In this document: positions 24,686 to 34,458 of the stretch, one piece after another
Layout: each line of letters begins with the position of its first letter
Position numbering within the stretch: position 1 is the stretch's first letter
Source: Bacillus sp. ISL-45
GTDB taxonomy: Bacteria > Bacillota > Bacilli > Bacillales > Cytobacillaceae
Assembly (NCBI RefSeq): GCF_018613195.1
Contig: NZ_JAGGQQ010000026.1
Location: 1-42,806 of the forward strand
Reading direction: 5' to 3'
DNA length: 42,806 nt
Position numbers and translations under genes: made by a program
Notes under the pieces: model-generated
The model's input: the letters and a program-made list of their open reading frames with translations, nothing else
Told to the model about the DNA's origin: nothing
Databases searched by the model: none

Positions 24686-25333
24686 TGAAAGTAAAATGCA
24701 ATAAAGCCCCAAAGAGATGTAAGGTTAAAATGACTTAAGAAACAACTTCAGGGGAAACACTTTTGTCTTAGTTTTCAAACATTAAGCTGGTAAAGAGGGA
24801 GATTATCATCGTGGTAGACCATTAGTAGATAGGAGCAGGTTTATAGTTCTTTGCTAGGTCTAAGTGTATGAAAGGATACGGGTTTAAAAAAAAGAAACTA
24901 GATTATGTTATATCCTATGCTTAGTAAGGCTATTAAGCCTGATATGACTGTTTTAACAGATTTTTCTAAGGAATTAGTTCAGAAAAATAAAACTATGGTT
25001 TGTTTGTATTGAAATTAGTATGTAGAAATTTCTAAGAAGGAATATATAATAGTGCAGATTTAGAACGTAACTTATCTTGGATTTATGTTCCGAAGGAAAT
25101 AACCGAAATTGTTAAAAAAGTAGAGAATGTTTTAGAGATGAATAGGTTTGGACATCTGATTATAATCAAAGTGAAGAAGCGATAGATGTTGTTAATAATT
25201 TGTTGAAACGGTTCAATATATTTATAAGAAACTCAAGTTTAGTTATTGAAGTAAAGGCGCTTCTTTAACAGAAAAAATCAAGCGATTGCCCTAACCCATA
25301 GTAGAATTTATGTTTGATAAAACGAGGAGGACC
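24686..25333 (+). other. Decayed coding remnants, no intact gene
   Basis: Short frames with coding character occur but none has a start and a full domain. One (24910-25011) reads MLYPMLSKAIKPDMTVLTDF and stops. Another, near 25050-25270, reads LSWIYVPKEITEIVKKVENV, then shifts frame to continue as NQSEEAIDVVNNLLKRF. They look like fragments of immunity or toxin genes of the neighbouring array. Not annotated further. Confidence 0.5.
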
Positions 25334-25835
<502 letters not shown>

Positions 25836-26099
25836 TGATTTATCATAGTTATAAAATAAAACCACCTCATTAAATCTCTTATCTTCTTCAACTAACGAGT
25901 GCAAGAGTTTTTAAATCGCGCTGCTTATATAGGAAGCACTTTGTTATTTGTTTAGCTTAGCAAGAAAAACATAAAGGAGATTTGAGACAAATAATTTAAA
26001 TCACTTTCCTGAAATATACAAAGAAATTAAGCGAAGTGTAAATGTTAAGATCAATTAAACTTCAATAAAACAATATTAACCCACAATTTATATATATGT

Positions 26100-26774
26100 G
26101 TTACGAAATGTTGGCAAATGATTTTTGTATCATTGGGATAGATGAAATATGTTTAAACCCGGATAACAAAGAGGCTAAGAAATATTTCTTATTAAGCTGG
26201 AAAAAACTCAAGAATCGCTTTTACAAAAGTATGACTCACATGAAGTGGATTTTGTGACTATGAACAAATATAATAGATTACTTTTGGCAATTTTGAGTGA
26301 CTCCGAGGAAATATCATGTTCATTAGCAAATCTACTGGGAGGTAGGCCGAGAGAAGAAAAGGAACACGTGCAACCTTTCATTAATAATGTAGGCTATGCA
26401 GTGAAATATCTTATTATAAAGGAAAATGAAAAGGCTGCTGAAACTATTGAAAATCTACATAATATAAATTTAACAAATGACGTGAAACAGTATAAAGATT
26501 ATGTCTAGTTTTGAAAGCGATTCTTAAAAGAGATGAAAATGCTATCAACGAAGGTTTACGTAATTTAATCGAAAATCAAAAAAATAATGAACTCTTTAAA
26601 GATACTTCAGATGAGTTAATCAGTATTTTTGGGTTAGGGTTTGGCAAATTAGCTTAATTAAAAGGAGTCAAAATTCATATAGACGATGGAGTACCTCCTT
26701 CCATCTTTTTGAATAAGGACATAATCGACTATCCAAGTCTAGACTTAGGATTTACGTACTATCTTCATGAATAA
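26100..26774 (+). pseudogene. Imm49-family immunity gene, frameshifted
   Basis: Several frames in order resemble immunity protein 49: LANDFCIIGIDEICLN and DNKEAKKYFLL (start to 26200); then YDSHEVDFVTMNKYNRLLLA and SLANLLGGRPREEKEHVQPF, GYAVKYLII (26210-26508); then FKAILKRDENAINEGLRNL and LISIFGLGFGKLA, ending with HIDDGVPP-like text and TAA at 26774. At least two shifts separate the parts. No ribosome binding site for the start can be decided. It belongs to the immunity array with the YezG-like and CbrC-like genes and shows the array is decaying. Confidence 0.7.
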
Positions 26775-26847
26775 AAGAAGTAGCATTCCAGTAATAAGCT
26801 AACTTTGTGAATAATTGTACTTAAATAAAACGTAGAGCTTCTTTAGT

Positions 26848-27144
26848 TTACATTGGTTTTATTATAAACCATTTATTATCCTTATCAACAAAAATACAGA
26901 TTTCATCATGAGGTGTTATCCTCATTAGCTTTTTAAGTTCAGCTGGTATTGTTATAGTACCTTCACCTGAAACGACACGGGAGTTGTCAGTGCTTTTCGG
27001 GTTATGCTTTTTAACTATGATGGAATCCTGTTTATAAACAAGATCTACTAATTTGCCAGGTGTAAAATCGAATTGCCTTCTCCATTTACAAGGGAGCCTG
27101 ACAATACCATATTTATTAAATTCCTTGCATTTATAAGGCTTCAC
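26848..27144 (-). CDS. AbrB/SpoVT-type DNA-binding protein
   Basis: 98 residues with two swapped-hairpin AbrB-like segments: GIVRLPCKWRRQFDFTPGKLVDLVY in the first half and EGTITIPAELKKLMRITPHDEICIFVDKD in the second. The duplicated form resembles MazE/AbrB/SpoVT proteins that act as transition-state regulators or antitoxins. GTG start at 27144 follows AGGTG. It stands alone on the minus strand with no toxin gene next to it. Its targets are unknown. Confidence 0.85.
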   Translation of the reverse strand: MKPYKCKEFNKYGIVRLPCKWRRQFDFTPGKLVDLVYKQDSIIVKKHNPKSTDNSRVVSGEGTITIPAELKKLMRITPHDEICIFVDKDNKWFIIKPM

Positions 27145-27322
27145 AACTTCACACCTGCCTTAATGGTATTTTATGTACTTTTATCCTAAAAACGAACAAT
27201 TTAACCAACATAAGTGAAAAGGGATTGCATTAAGATACATGAACAATGCAAGAAAGTTTTTTACAAGATGAAAAGAATGTAGTTTATTCAATTAACGAGT
27301 GCTTATGTTGAAGAAGGATTGT

Positions 27323-27352
27323 AAAAAGGACTTCCTGAATCCTTTTTATTTT
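27323..27352. terminator. Terminator hairpin at 3' end of the small HTH-like gene
   Basis: AAAAAGGA and TCCTTTTT flank a 9-nt loop. Flanking A and T runs let it work in both directions. It overlaps the stop codon of the gene at 27346. Confidence 0.7.
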
Positions 27353-27603
27353 GGTGTTTTTGTAATGGGAACATATCTGCCATTAGGGAGCTTTTCAACC
27401 AGTCCAAACTCGATGAGTTTTTTTAGAGAAAGGGTGCAATAAGAAGCTGCATCATATTTGTCTCGGCCTACCTTTACTCCAATCTGGGAAGGACCAAAAC
27501 CTTGCTGTTGATAGTTGTTCTGCGGTGAGTTGTTAAGATCAAATAATGCTTCATATATCTTTCTATCTTTTTCTGTAATTTGTTTCTTAGTATGTTTTTT
27601 CAA
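27346..27603 (-). CDS. Small winged-helix-like protein
   Basis: 85 residues from TTG at 27603 with GGAGGAG upstream. The second half, YDAASYCTLSLKKLIEFGLVEKLPNGRYVPI, reads as recognition helix and wing of a winged-helix fold; the middle is rich in Gln/Asn (SPQNNYQQQGFGPSQ). Probably a DNA-binding regulator. Its neighbour on the left is the AbrB-like gene, 200 bp away. Confidence 0.55.
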   Translation of the reverse strand: MKKHTKKQITEKDRKIYEALFDLNNSPQNNYQQQGFGPSQIGVKVGRDKYDAASYCTLSLKKLIEFGLVEKLPNGRYVPITKTPK

Positions 27604-27889
27604 TGAATTCTCCTCCGATTATCTTTCTTAATAGGAATTTATAAAACTATAATGTAAAAGACAAGCCATTACTCTCCCGCTTTTCAAAAAGGGGTAGGAT
27701 GGATTAGGGTCTTTAATTTAACTACTAAAAAAGTCCTCTAAAAAGAAGGGCATTGGGAATACTTTCAATAAAGTTATGAACAAACCTATAATGAACATTG
27801 TCTCTTAACCTATTTTTTTAAAACGTCTTATCCTATCCAAGCATGTACAGGACTAAACTTTTTAGCTATATTTCTCTTTATATAAGGTC

Positions 27890-28290
27890 AGTGACGTTTT
27901 CATTCCGCACAAGACCAAAAGTTATTTTTGTACCATATACCAGCCTGAGCATAGCGATCGACCATCTCTCTTGTTTTATGGCCCGTTTATTTCATAATAG
28001 CTATATCCGTTATCCCCATTACAGTTGCACTTGTCGATAAACCGCTTAGAATGCTACGACAGGATAATCTCCCTCGTCTAAACCTAATTGACTAATTTAT
28101 TTCTTCACTATTAAGGCAATGGCCTTTGCACTTGGGGGCCCATTAACGTTACTGTGGAGATCGATAGATCTGTAAAGCTCCAGAGTCAATCTTTGCGATT
28201 TTAATCCGGGTTCAGCCGCTTTTACTGGACAGTATTCTTTATAAATATTAACAACATCTTTAACTAAACATCGTTACGGATTTTAGTTTC
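27890..28290 (-). pseudogene. Tyrosine recombinase remnant
   Basis: On the minus strand, several frames keep the C-terminal half of a phage-type integrase. STSATVMGITDIAIMK is followed by one TAA and then TGHKTREMVDRYAQAG (27945-28020), the GH...Y motif region. A fragment with CPVKAAEPGLKSQRLTLELY lies upstream near 28150-28230. Frames are interrupted repeatedly, so it is dead. A different, older integration event is implied. The plus-strand frame 27843-28040 is a shadow of it. Confidence 0.65.
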
Positions 28291-28576
28291 TTTGATTAGA
28301 ACATCCATACCAAAATCATTCAGTTCAAAATCTTCGATATGCTTGTTACTACATTCCAATGTAAATAAAGTGGATAAAAAAGCAATTAGACTAACAGCCG
28401 GGGGAATTGGTGGATTTACAAGAGGAAGATGCCCCATTATATATACAAATTAGACCCACTAAATAGAGATTTGTTGATAATGGTATATAGCAGGGTTTAA
28501 GGAAAATAGGAAATACGGTATCTAATGTATACTTGGGTTCTTGTATATACTCCAAGTAGAAAGTCTAATAAACCCT

Positions 28577-28696
28577 CGTTTTATAGACAGTTAAAAGTTG
28601 AATGTAAAATAATATATATTTACTTGTTATCTGTCTATAAACTCGTCTATAATTTAAAGTATAGAAATATATGTTGAATCAGGTTTTATAGACTGG
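28577..28696. promoter_or_regulatory. Putative resolution site of the serine recombinase
   Basis: Repeated TATAGAC-type half-sites occur in both orientations: TTATAGACAG (28581), CTGTCTATAA (28631), CGTCTATAA (28644) and TTTATAGACTGG (28684). They lie directly upstream of the resolvase start, where res sites with paired subsites are expected. A promoter must overlap them, so the recombinase probably represses itself. Confidence 0.6.
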
Positions 28697-28707
28697 AGGA
28701 GTGTATT

Positions 28708-29256
28708 GTGACGAAAGTTGGTTATGCCAGAGTATCTACCCGGGAACAGAATCTCGATTTGCAAATCGATGCCTTGACGAATGCTGGCTGTGTAAAAATC
28801 TTTACTGAAAAGAGCAGTGGTAAAAAGACTGATAGAGAGCAATTACACAAATGTCTTGAATATTTAAGGGAAGGCGATACACTTACAGTTTATAAACTCG
28901 ATAGATTAGGGAGAACCACCAAGCAGCTTATTGATTTAATTGAAGAATTACGGATAAAGGGTATACACTTCCAGGCAATCACAAATGGAATTGATACGAC
29001 AACACCACAAGGTAAGTTCTTTTTTACTGTAATGGCAGGATTTGCAGAAATGGAAGCTGACTTAATAAAGGAAAGAACTAGAGCTGGGTTGGAAGCCGCT
29101 AGGGCAAGAGGTAGAAAAGGGGGAAGGCCCCCTATAGACCCTAAAGTGTTAGACAAAGCAATTAAACTATATAATAGCAAAACATACAGTATAAAGGAGA
29201 TTACAGAAATTACTGGAGTCTCTAAAGCAAAAATATACCAGGAGTTAAAGAAATAA
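28708..29256 (+). CDS. Serine recombinase (resolvase/invertase type)
   Basis: 182 residues, normal for small resolvases. VGYARVSTREQNLDLQ with the catalytic Ser near residue 10, KLDRLGRTTKQL, TPQGKFFFTVMAGFAEMEADLI (long E helix) and RTRAGLEAARARGRKGGRP leading into a C-terminal HTH that reads YSIKEITEITGVSKAKIYQEL. GTG/ATG context has TGGAGGAG. A terminator follows. The protein would act on the inverted TATAGAC sites just upstream. It is the leftmost of three serine recombinase genes in the right half of the window. Confidence 0.95.
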   Translation: MTKVGYARVSTREQNLDLQIDALTNAGCVKIFTEKSSGKKTDREQLHKCLEYLREGDTLTVYKLDRLGRTTKQLIDLIEELRIKGIHFQAITNGIDTTTPQGKFFFTVMAGFAEMEADLIKERTRAGLEAARARGRKGGRPPIDPKVLDKAIKLYNSKTYSIKEITEITGVSKAKIYQELKK

Positions 29257-29283
29257 AAAGGCTTCCTATTGAAGCCTTTTTTG
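29256..29283 (+). terminator. Intrinsic terminator after the resolvase
   Basis: AAAAGGCTTC / GAAGCCTTTT is a perfect 10-bp stem with a 5-nt loop and a T-run. Confidence 0.92.
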
Positions 29284-29337
29284 GTAGAACCCATCTCGTT
29301 GTGATGATACTGATTATCTAGAAAAAGCCACATGCTT

Positions 29338-30198
29338 TTAAAAGTCAAAAGACAATTGATTATCATTCTTTTTATCGAGTCTACCTTTTTTTAGTAACTC
29401 TTCTCCTCTAACACCTCTTTGATATCTTTTTTTAATGGTAGAGAATTGTAATCCTGCTTCTTTAGCCCATTGATTCATTGTTTTCTTTTCTCCATTTATT
29501 TCAAGAAGATCATGCTGGTAACCTATAGGTGCTAATAGGTTTTCTTCCTCACAACCAGTATAAATACGTCTCTGCAGAGTTTTATATGGTAATCCACTTA
29601 ATTCTGCCCATTCAGCAACAGTTTTTGTAACGTTATTAATAGTTAAGTAATGATTGTTTCTTTTATTCCTCTGCTGCTCAACACCAGTGCTCCATTTGCA
29701 GTTACTAGGTTCGTAATTTCCATTTACATCTAATCGGTCTATTGACAAATTTTTTTGATATCCGTTTTCCTTTGCCCATTCTGCAAATACTTCAAAATCC
29801 ATCCATTCCGTACATACCTTGATACCTCTGCCACCATATCTATCGTAATGATCTAGATTTTTATTGATACATCTTTGAATCATTTGAGTCCATATATTAT
29901 ATAATCGTGAATATCTCATTCCGTGTGTTTTATTTGTTTTATTCTTTTCAAGGAAAACACAATTTTTAGGGTAATACCCATCATCTTTATTTTTTCTAAC
30001 TAACTCTAAACCTTCTTTATAACCATTTTGTTTGGCCCAACCCACAAAAGCTACAGGGTCATCTTTCCATTCTTCACAGATCCATAAATTCTTCCCTTTG
30101 TAGCGATTATCTATATTACTTCCATAACATTTTAATCTCATTGTTTTCCATACCTTATATATTTTTGTTTTGCTTAACCCGTGTTTTTGAACAAACAT
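29338..30198 (-). CDS. HNH-like homing-endonuclease-type protein with duplicated domain and NUMOD-type repeats
   Basis: 286 residues. Two tandem copies of one domain: residues 13-95 (YKVWKTMRLKCYG, then LWICEEWKDD and DGYYPKNCVFLEK) and about 100-185 (YNIWTQMIQRCINK, YDRYGGRGIKVCTEW, LSIDRLDVNGNYEPSNCKWS, QQRNKRNN). The second copy keeps the full R-D-N-Y-P-N-C-W pattern typical of phage HNH-like proteins. The first lacks the DR-x-D part. Two similar segments follow, VAEWAELSGLPYKTLQRRI and MNQWAKEAGLQFSTIKKRY, like NUMOD DNA-binding repeats. ATG at 30198 follows AGGAAGTG. Probably a free-standing mobile endonuclease. Confidence 0.7.
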   Translation of the reverse strand: MFVQKHGLSKTKIYKVWKTMRLKCYGSNIDNRYKGKNLWICEEWKDDPVAFVGWAKQNGYKEGLELVRKNKDDGYYPKNCVFLEKNKTNKTHGMRYSRLYNIWTQMIQRCINKNLDHYDRYGGRGIKVCTEWMDFEVFAEWAKENGYQKNLSIDRLDVNGNYEPSNCKWSTGVEQQRNKRNNHYLTINNVTKTVAEWAELSGLPYKTLQRRIYTGCEEENLLAPIGYQHDLLEINGEKKTMNQWAKEAGLQFSTIKKRYQRGVRGEELLKKGRLDKKNDNQLSFDF

Positions 30199-30412
30199 AA
30201 TTAACACTTCCTATTATATTTATTACACTTACAACACATTAACTATCCTTTTACTAGATTCGTTGCTAAGTTCTGAAACCAAAACAGATAAAAAAAACAT
30301 CCTATACATTCTAAGATGGTTTTCTTTTAAATAAATCTATGATACCAGGGTCACACTTGGTTGCCTATATATATTATTCGGTAAACAACTCTGATGGGAA
30401 TAATTGACTTAA

Positions 30413-31045
30413 TTAACTCCCAGAGGCCTTTTTGTTATTTACAATCATTTCTATTAACATTCCTCGATCAATAAGAAAAATATTGTTTTTTTCAGCAAGC
30501 TCATAGGCTGGCTTTGAAAATATATTATTAGTAACAATCCAAGCCTCAGTCGCACCATAGTAAGGTATAGATGAGTAAACTTCTTGAACAGCCCTAACTC
30601 CAACTGTTTTGTTATATCGTTTAACTTGCACAGCAATTTTCCTATAATCTTTTGTTAAAATTAAATCAGCTCCGAAATCGCCCGATGCAGAAGTCGTTTG
30701 TACGTTGTATCCCATAGCCTGAAATAGTGCCTCCAGGTAATATTCAAATTCAACTCCATCCATTACATCAATTTCCCCAATTCCTGACTGGAGTATTTTT
30801 TTTGCATTTTCCCTTTCTTCCTTACGCCTTTTAAAACGTAGGGGGATATATATAATTATGACAAAAAACATTCCTACCAATAACTCTGGAATAATAATAA
30901 AGGAACTTTCTAAAGGAAATGAAAAAAAGAAGAGTGCAGAAAATATAAATAAAAACCATACCACCATAAAATCTACCATTTGTACTGGACTTAACTTTGC
31001 CTTGTTTCCTCTTGTCCTATAAGTTTTTACTCTATAATGTGTCAT
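30413..31045 (-). CDS. Membrane-anchored Mrr-like restriction endonuclease
   Basis: 210 residues. Two transmembrane helices lie at about residues 24-44 and 48-68, then a basic linker. The C-terminal 130 residues form a Mrr_cat-type PD-(D/E)XK nuclease: GVEFEYYLEALFQAMGYNV, GDFGADLILTKD (Asp) and IAVQVKRYNKTVG (QxK), then AWIVTNNIFSKPA. Such proteins may cleave modified or invading DNA. RBS AAGGGAT precedes the ATG. Its neighbours are a homing-type nuclease and a cluster of unknown genes. Defence is a reasonable guess but unproven. Confidence 0.88.
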   Translation of the reverse strand: MTHYRVKTYRTRGNKAKLSPVQMVDFMVVWFLFIFSALFFFSFPLESSFIIIPELLVGMFFVIIIYIPLRFKRRKEERENAKKILQSGIGEIDVMDGVEFEYYLEALFQAMGYNVQTTSASGDFGADLILTKDYRKIAVQVKRYNKTVGVRAVQEVYSSIPYYGATEAWIVTNNIFSKPAYELAEKNNIFLIDRGMLIEMIVNNKKASGS

Positions 31046-31312
31046 TTTCTAATTATCCCTTCACCAAAAATTCCACTTAAAAAGGAATTCCTGAAAGTAT
31101 ACTATTCCCATATTATCTCAAAAAATACCCAATAACAATCCTTTCAATCCTCAATGGGATAGAGATGATTATAAATCTAAGCTTATTTTTTGGGGGTTTT
31201 AATGGCATAACTCATATGAGTATTAAAATAAAAAAAGGTTCTGATTATAAATTCCAAATTTAAATAGATGATAACAATCAATCAATATTAATTGAATTAT
31301 AAATGGTAAAAT

Positions 31313-31341
31313 TTGACAATTAATTATAAATAGATTATGAT
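31313..31341 (+). promoter_or_regulatory. Sigma-A promoter of the unknown gene cluster
   Basis: TTGACA and TATGAT with a 17-bp spacer, about 33 bp upstream of the first ATG. It would drive the genes at 31375, 31677 and 32246. Confidence 0.78.
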
Positions 31342-31374
31342 ATTTATAAGTAGTATGACGAAAGGGTGATATTA

Positions 31375-31668
31375 ATGGGGAAAAGAATTATTGGACCAGA
31401 TATTAAAAAGGAACTTTTGAAGGATTTAAAGGTCGTAAAGAGTATTCTTACTAAATATGAATCTATACTAAATTCTAAGGAACATGAGAGTGAAAAATTA
31501 CCCACACTTAGGGATATAATGAACACTGAAGAAAAGATAAAGGTCGACAGTTTGAAAGTTGAGTTACTCCATGCTTGGTCAGATTATGAGAGGAATCAAA
31601 TTTTACTTGAAATTGAAAATATATTTGAAGAAGCAAAACACAGATATTATCTGAGTTTAAGAGAGTAG
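31375..31668 (+). CDS. Small helical protein, unknown function
   Basis: 97 residues from the ATG at 31375, after GAAAGGGTG. All-alpha and charged, with KELLKDLKVVKSILTKYESI in the first half and WSDYERNQILLEIENIFEEA in the second. It is first in an apparent operon: its stop overlaps an in-frame GTG of the next gene. I recognise no family. Confidence 0.6.
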   Translation: MGKRIIGPDIKKELLKDLKVVKSILTKYESILNSKEHESEKLPTLRDIMNTEEKIKVDSLKVELLHAWSDYERNQILLEIENIFEEAKHRYYLSLRE

Positions 31669-31676
31669 TGATTTCT

Positions 31677-32216
31677 ATGTTAAAACTTATTATAGATAAC
31701 ACATATTTAGGACAGACCTGTCGCTTTAAATGTGATTTATTTGATGATATTACTGAACAATGTTCTATAAGAAAAACAAATCGTATAGATGATCCCGAAA
31801 CTCTTTGTTCTTGTAAATACTTCATTCCAAAGGGATGGAGCGAAACTGAAAAGAATTATCTCCAAAATAATAAATTAGAGCAGTTACAGGATGGTTGTAA
31901 TTTAGATTATAAACTCTATCCAGAAGAACCATTAGAGGAATCAAAAAGAGATGATGCTATATGGTATAAATCTTTATGCGGTAAATATGGATGTTGGATT
32001 ATAAACCACTCTAGTAAAAAGTTTTTTGCTGTTTCCAATCTAAGCAATGGATTCGTATCGGGGAAAGGGAGGAGAGTCTACAAATCTCCCTTTCCACTGC
32101 ATGATCATAAAGCACCATTAGTAATAGCTTCAAAAGTAGCTTGGTATGTAAACGAAGAGGGATATGGAAAGTATGTATTGCTAAACAACGGAGAAATAGT
32201 AAATTTTTCTAATTAA
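31677..32216 (+). CDS. Cys-rich protein of unknown function
   Basis: 179 residues from the ATG at 31677; a GTG at 31668 overlaps the previous stop. The N-terminal 50 residues have six Cys (TCRFKCDLF, QCSI, LCSCKYF) in a compact zinc- or iron-binding-like arrangement. The C-terminal half is beta-rich, with YGCWIINHSSKKFFAVSNLS and PLVIASKVAWYVNEEG. No family recognised. It is the second gene of the unknown cluster. Confidence 0.6.
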   Translation: MLKLIIDNTYLGQTCRFKCDLFDDITEQCSIRKTNRIDDPETLCSCKYFIPKGWSETEKNYLQNNKLEQLQDGCNLDYKLYPEEPLEESKRDDAIWYKSLCGKYGCWIINHSSKKFFAVSNLSNGFVSGKGRRVYKSPFPLHDHKAPLVIASKVAWYVNEEGYGKYVLLNNGEIVNFSN

Positions 32217-32245
32217 AAATAAAATATTTAGGGTGGAGAGATAAA

Positions 32246-32698
32246 ATGCTCAATTTTTTATTTGGATATTTCTTAGGGAGCTCTTATAGTGAAAATGAGG
32301 GTAACGGGGTAGGGGGAGGAATTCTAGGGGTAATACTAATGATTGTATTAGGTATAATCGCATATAATATAATTTTATTTTATTATGGACATAGTGATAT
32401 TAACACAGATTCAAAGTGGGTTGCGGTTGTAAAATACTATTTCTATCCTTCTATGTGGGATGTATATTATAACGTGGGGGTTGGTCATTCTGGAATAAAA
32501 GCCTGGTTAATGATTGTAAACTTTGTAGCCTCCGGTTTTGCTATTCTTCCAATAGTATTACCTATTACTTTTTTATTTTATAAACATGAAGAGTTGGGAT
32601 TTAATATTGGATTGTTACTCGGGTCTGTATTAGCAATTCCAAACATGATTTGGGTTTTCTTGCGTTTTATTTACTATATAATTAAAGTGTTATTCTAA
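32246..32698 (+). CDS. Three- to four-TM membrane protein, unknown function
   Basis: 150 residues preceded by a GGTGGAGAG site. Hydrophobic segments lie near residues 22-46, 86-112 and 118-148; a Gly-rich stretch (GNGVGGGILGV) precedes the first helix and may be part of it. Third gene of the cluster that starts at 31375. No family recognised. Confidence 0.55.
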   Translation: MLNFLFGYFLGSSYSENEGNGVGGGILGVILMIVLGIIAYNIILFYYGHSDINTDSKWVAVVKYYFYPSMWDVYYNVGVGHSGIKAWLMIVNFVASGFAILPIVLPITFLFYKHEELGFNIGLLLGSVLAIPNMIWVFLRFIYYIIKVLF

Positions 32699-32994
32699 AC
32701 AGAGGAGATAAATAACATTTGTCCATGGTTAGCATTTAGCACATTCATTATTTATGGGGATATGAGTTGCGTATAAGAAGTCCATTGATGGATTCAAAAA
32801 GATAATTTCGCAGCTGCTTCCTAACCTTGAGAACCTTTCTAAACCTCTACTTAAGAATCAAAGAATTTCTTGAGTGATTGTTTAAATTCAACAGTAAATA
32901 CCTTATGAAAAACCTTACCTAAAAACAACCCAATTATCTGTTAGAAGTGAAAACCGTTATTAAAAGTAGGTAAAATATTGATAGGAGGAAAACG

Positions 32995-33201
32995 ATGAGC
33001 AATGAAATTACAAATTATAAAGCTACAGATTCGGTTGTTTTAGTAAAATCAAGAGCGATATATAACGGAAAATTTGTTCCTGCGTCAAAAGACTTAGGGT
33101 TAGATTTCCTTTCTTCACTTAAGCAAACTATTGATTCAATTGATAAGGTTCTAAGGGAGTCCGAAAAGATCCTTCCAATGAAAAAAGTAAAAAATATATA
33201 A
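32995..33201 (+). CDS. Small protein, unknown function
   Basis: 68 residues with a GATAGGAGGAAAACG ribosome binding site. No signal peptide or membrane segment; the C-terminal half is an amphipathic helix LKQTIDSIDKVLRESEKIL. A terminator lies about 100 bp downstream. The 296 bp before it (32699-32994) contains one decayed frame (IDGFKKIISQLLPNLENLSK) but no gene. Confidence 0.55.
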   Translation: MSNEITNYKATDSVVLVKSRAIYNGKFVPASKDLGLDFLSSLKQTIDSIDKVLRESEKILPMKKVKNI

Positions 33202-33304
33202 ATGAAATAGTAGTTTTTTTATCAAACAGATTAACTACATATTAATTATAAATTCGATTATATTTAAACAACTTAGTCAGCACCCCTAAATATTTTATTT
33301 AATA

Positions 33305-33335
33305 AAAACCGATTTCCATATGGAATCGGCTTTTT
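33305..33335 (+). terminator. Intrinsic terminator
   Basis: CCGATT...AATCGG with TCCA/TGGA extension makes a near-palindromic stem followed by CTTTTTGG. A similar terminator occurs at 42315, see the repeat entry. Confidence 0.8.
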
Positions 33336-33380
33336 GGATATTATTAAAATAGGTGGGTCATAACTCAAAAGTTTTGACAC
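33324..33380. repeat. Direct repeat copy A (terminator tail plus TCATAACTCAAA)
   Basis: About 55 bp resembling 42329-42380: both begin AATCGGCTTTTTG, then carry a TAAAATA/TAAAATG word and GG(G/A)(T)CATAACTCAAA(A)GTTT. Within copy A, GTCATAACTCAAAAGTTTTGAC is an imperfect dyad. It lies upstream of the broken resolvase gene and may be part of its recombination site. Confidence 0.6.
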
Positions 33381-33467
33381 CAGTTTTTCAATCCGGAATA
33401 TTCAAGGGATAAGTTCAGTGTCGTAACTTATAACCATATGTTAACTTCTGAAAAGGGACTGTTATTG

Positions 33468-33836
33468 ATGAAGTACGGAAGTGCTCGGGTATTAATGATG
33501 GGTCAGGACTTCAAATGGATGCACTTGAAAGGGAAGCTTGAGAAAAGATTTATTCGGAAAAGTTAACAGGTACAAAAGCTGATAGGTCGTAATTCCAGGC
33601 GCTGTTAAAAACGTTGCAAGCGGTGACACGCTCGTCGTAACGAAGCCAAGTCGGTTTGCTAGACCGACCTTTGAAGAGCTGATGATTGTAAGACAGCTCT
33701 TTGAACAAGGAGTAAAGGTTATTAAATATGGGATTTATTAAAAACACGCTATCTTTAAGTATCGAAAAAATCGGGTATGATCGCAATGACAACGTAATAG
33801 ACATTCGAATAGCTACTCTAGAACAGGACGCATAAC
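33468..33836 (+). pseudogene. Serine recombinase pseudogene
   Basis: Frames in order retain the front of a resolvase: MKYGSARV, then GQDFKWMHL, YSEKLTGTKADRS, FQALLKTL, SGDTLVVTKPSRFARPTFEEL and RQLFEQGVKV. The order matches KADRPEF...DTLVVTKLDRFAR...ST of small resolvases. At least three frame changes or stops separate the pieces, and the long helix and HTH are missing. A short GC hairpin with T-run (33828-33850) follows. It marks an older recombinase-bearing insertion. Confidence 0.7.
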
Positions 33837-33969
33837 AGGCGTTATTTTTTATACATATAAAGAAAATTGTACAATAGAATCTATAGTGTCTACAGGAAAG
33901 AGTATAATTGGTTAATGCTTTGGGATACATTAATGTATTAGAAAAACATATGGTAGTCTTCTAAAACAA

Positions 33970-34458
33970 TTAATTCTTTCTTTCAACTCTTCTACGAACA
34001 ACCCGATTTTCAAACATGTACCCTTCTTGTTTGAAACTAAAAAATTCTCCTCTTGAATTAACAATCAAGTGATCCATTAAAGGAATTTCATGGATTAATC
34101 CTGCTTTCAATAAAATTTCGGTTGTTTTAAAATCTTCTTTTGATAGTTTAATGTTTGTAGAAGGGTGGTTATGTGCCACAACGAAACTCCTAGCGTTATT
34201 TAAGATGCAAGCTTTGAAGATTTCTCGTGGTGAAACGGTTGTGTTTGAAAGCGTACCGATGTGGCTTCTGTGAACTGCAATAACTTGGTTCTTCGTGTTA
34301 AGGCAAATTACAAGAAAAACGTCCCGGTCATCTTCTCCAATGAAGTGATGTGCAATTTTGTTCGCATCTGAGGGATTGAAGATACCCTTTTTAAACTTTT
34401 TATTCTGGACTTCTAAGACGACTTGCTTAATTCTTGATACCTCATAAATGGTTTCCAT
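33970..34458 (-). CDS. RadC-like JAB/MPN domain protein
   Basis: 162 residues, shorter than chromosomal RadC (about 220) because it lacks the N-terminal UPF helix-hairpin-helix part. The JAMM motif is complete: a Glu in KQVVLEV upstream, VVAHNHPSTNIKLSKED with His-x-His-Pro...Ser...Asp, and the preceding GTLSNTTVSPREIFK typical of the family. Such short RadC homologues are common on mobile elements; their biochemical role is not settled. ATG at 34458 follows AAAAGGTG. Confidence 0.92.
   Translation of the reverse strand: METIYEVSRIKQVVLEVQNKKFKKGIFNPSDANKIAHHFIGEDDRDVFLVICLNTKNQVIAVHRSHIGTLSNTTVSPREIFKACILNNARSFVVAHNHPSTNIKLSKEDFKTTEILLKAGLIHEIPLMDHLIVNSRGEFFSFKQEGYMFENRVVRRRVERKN

Noticed and set aside
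27843-28040. Plus-strand 65-codon ORF
   Set aside because: The complementary strand carries the tyrosine recombinase remnant (GHKTREM...), which explains the open frame.
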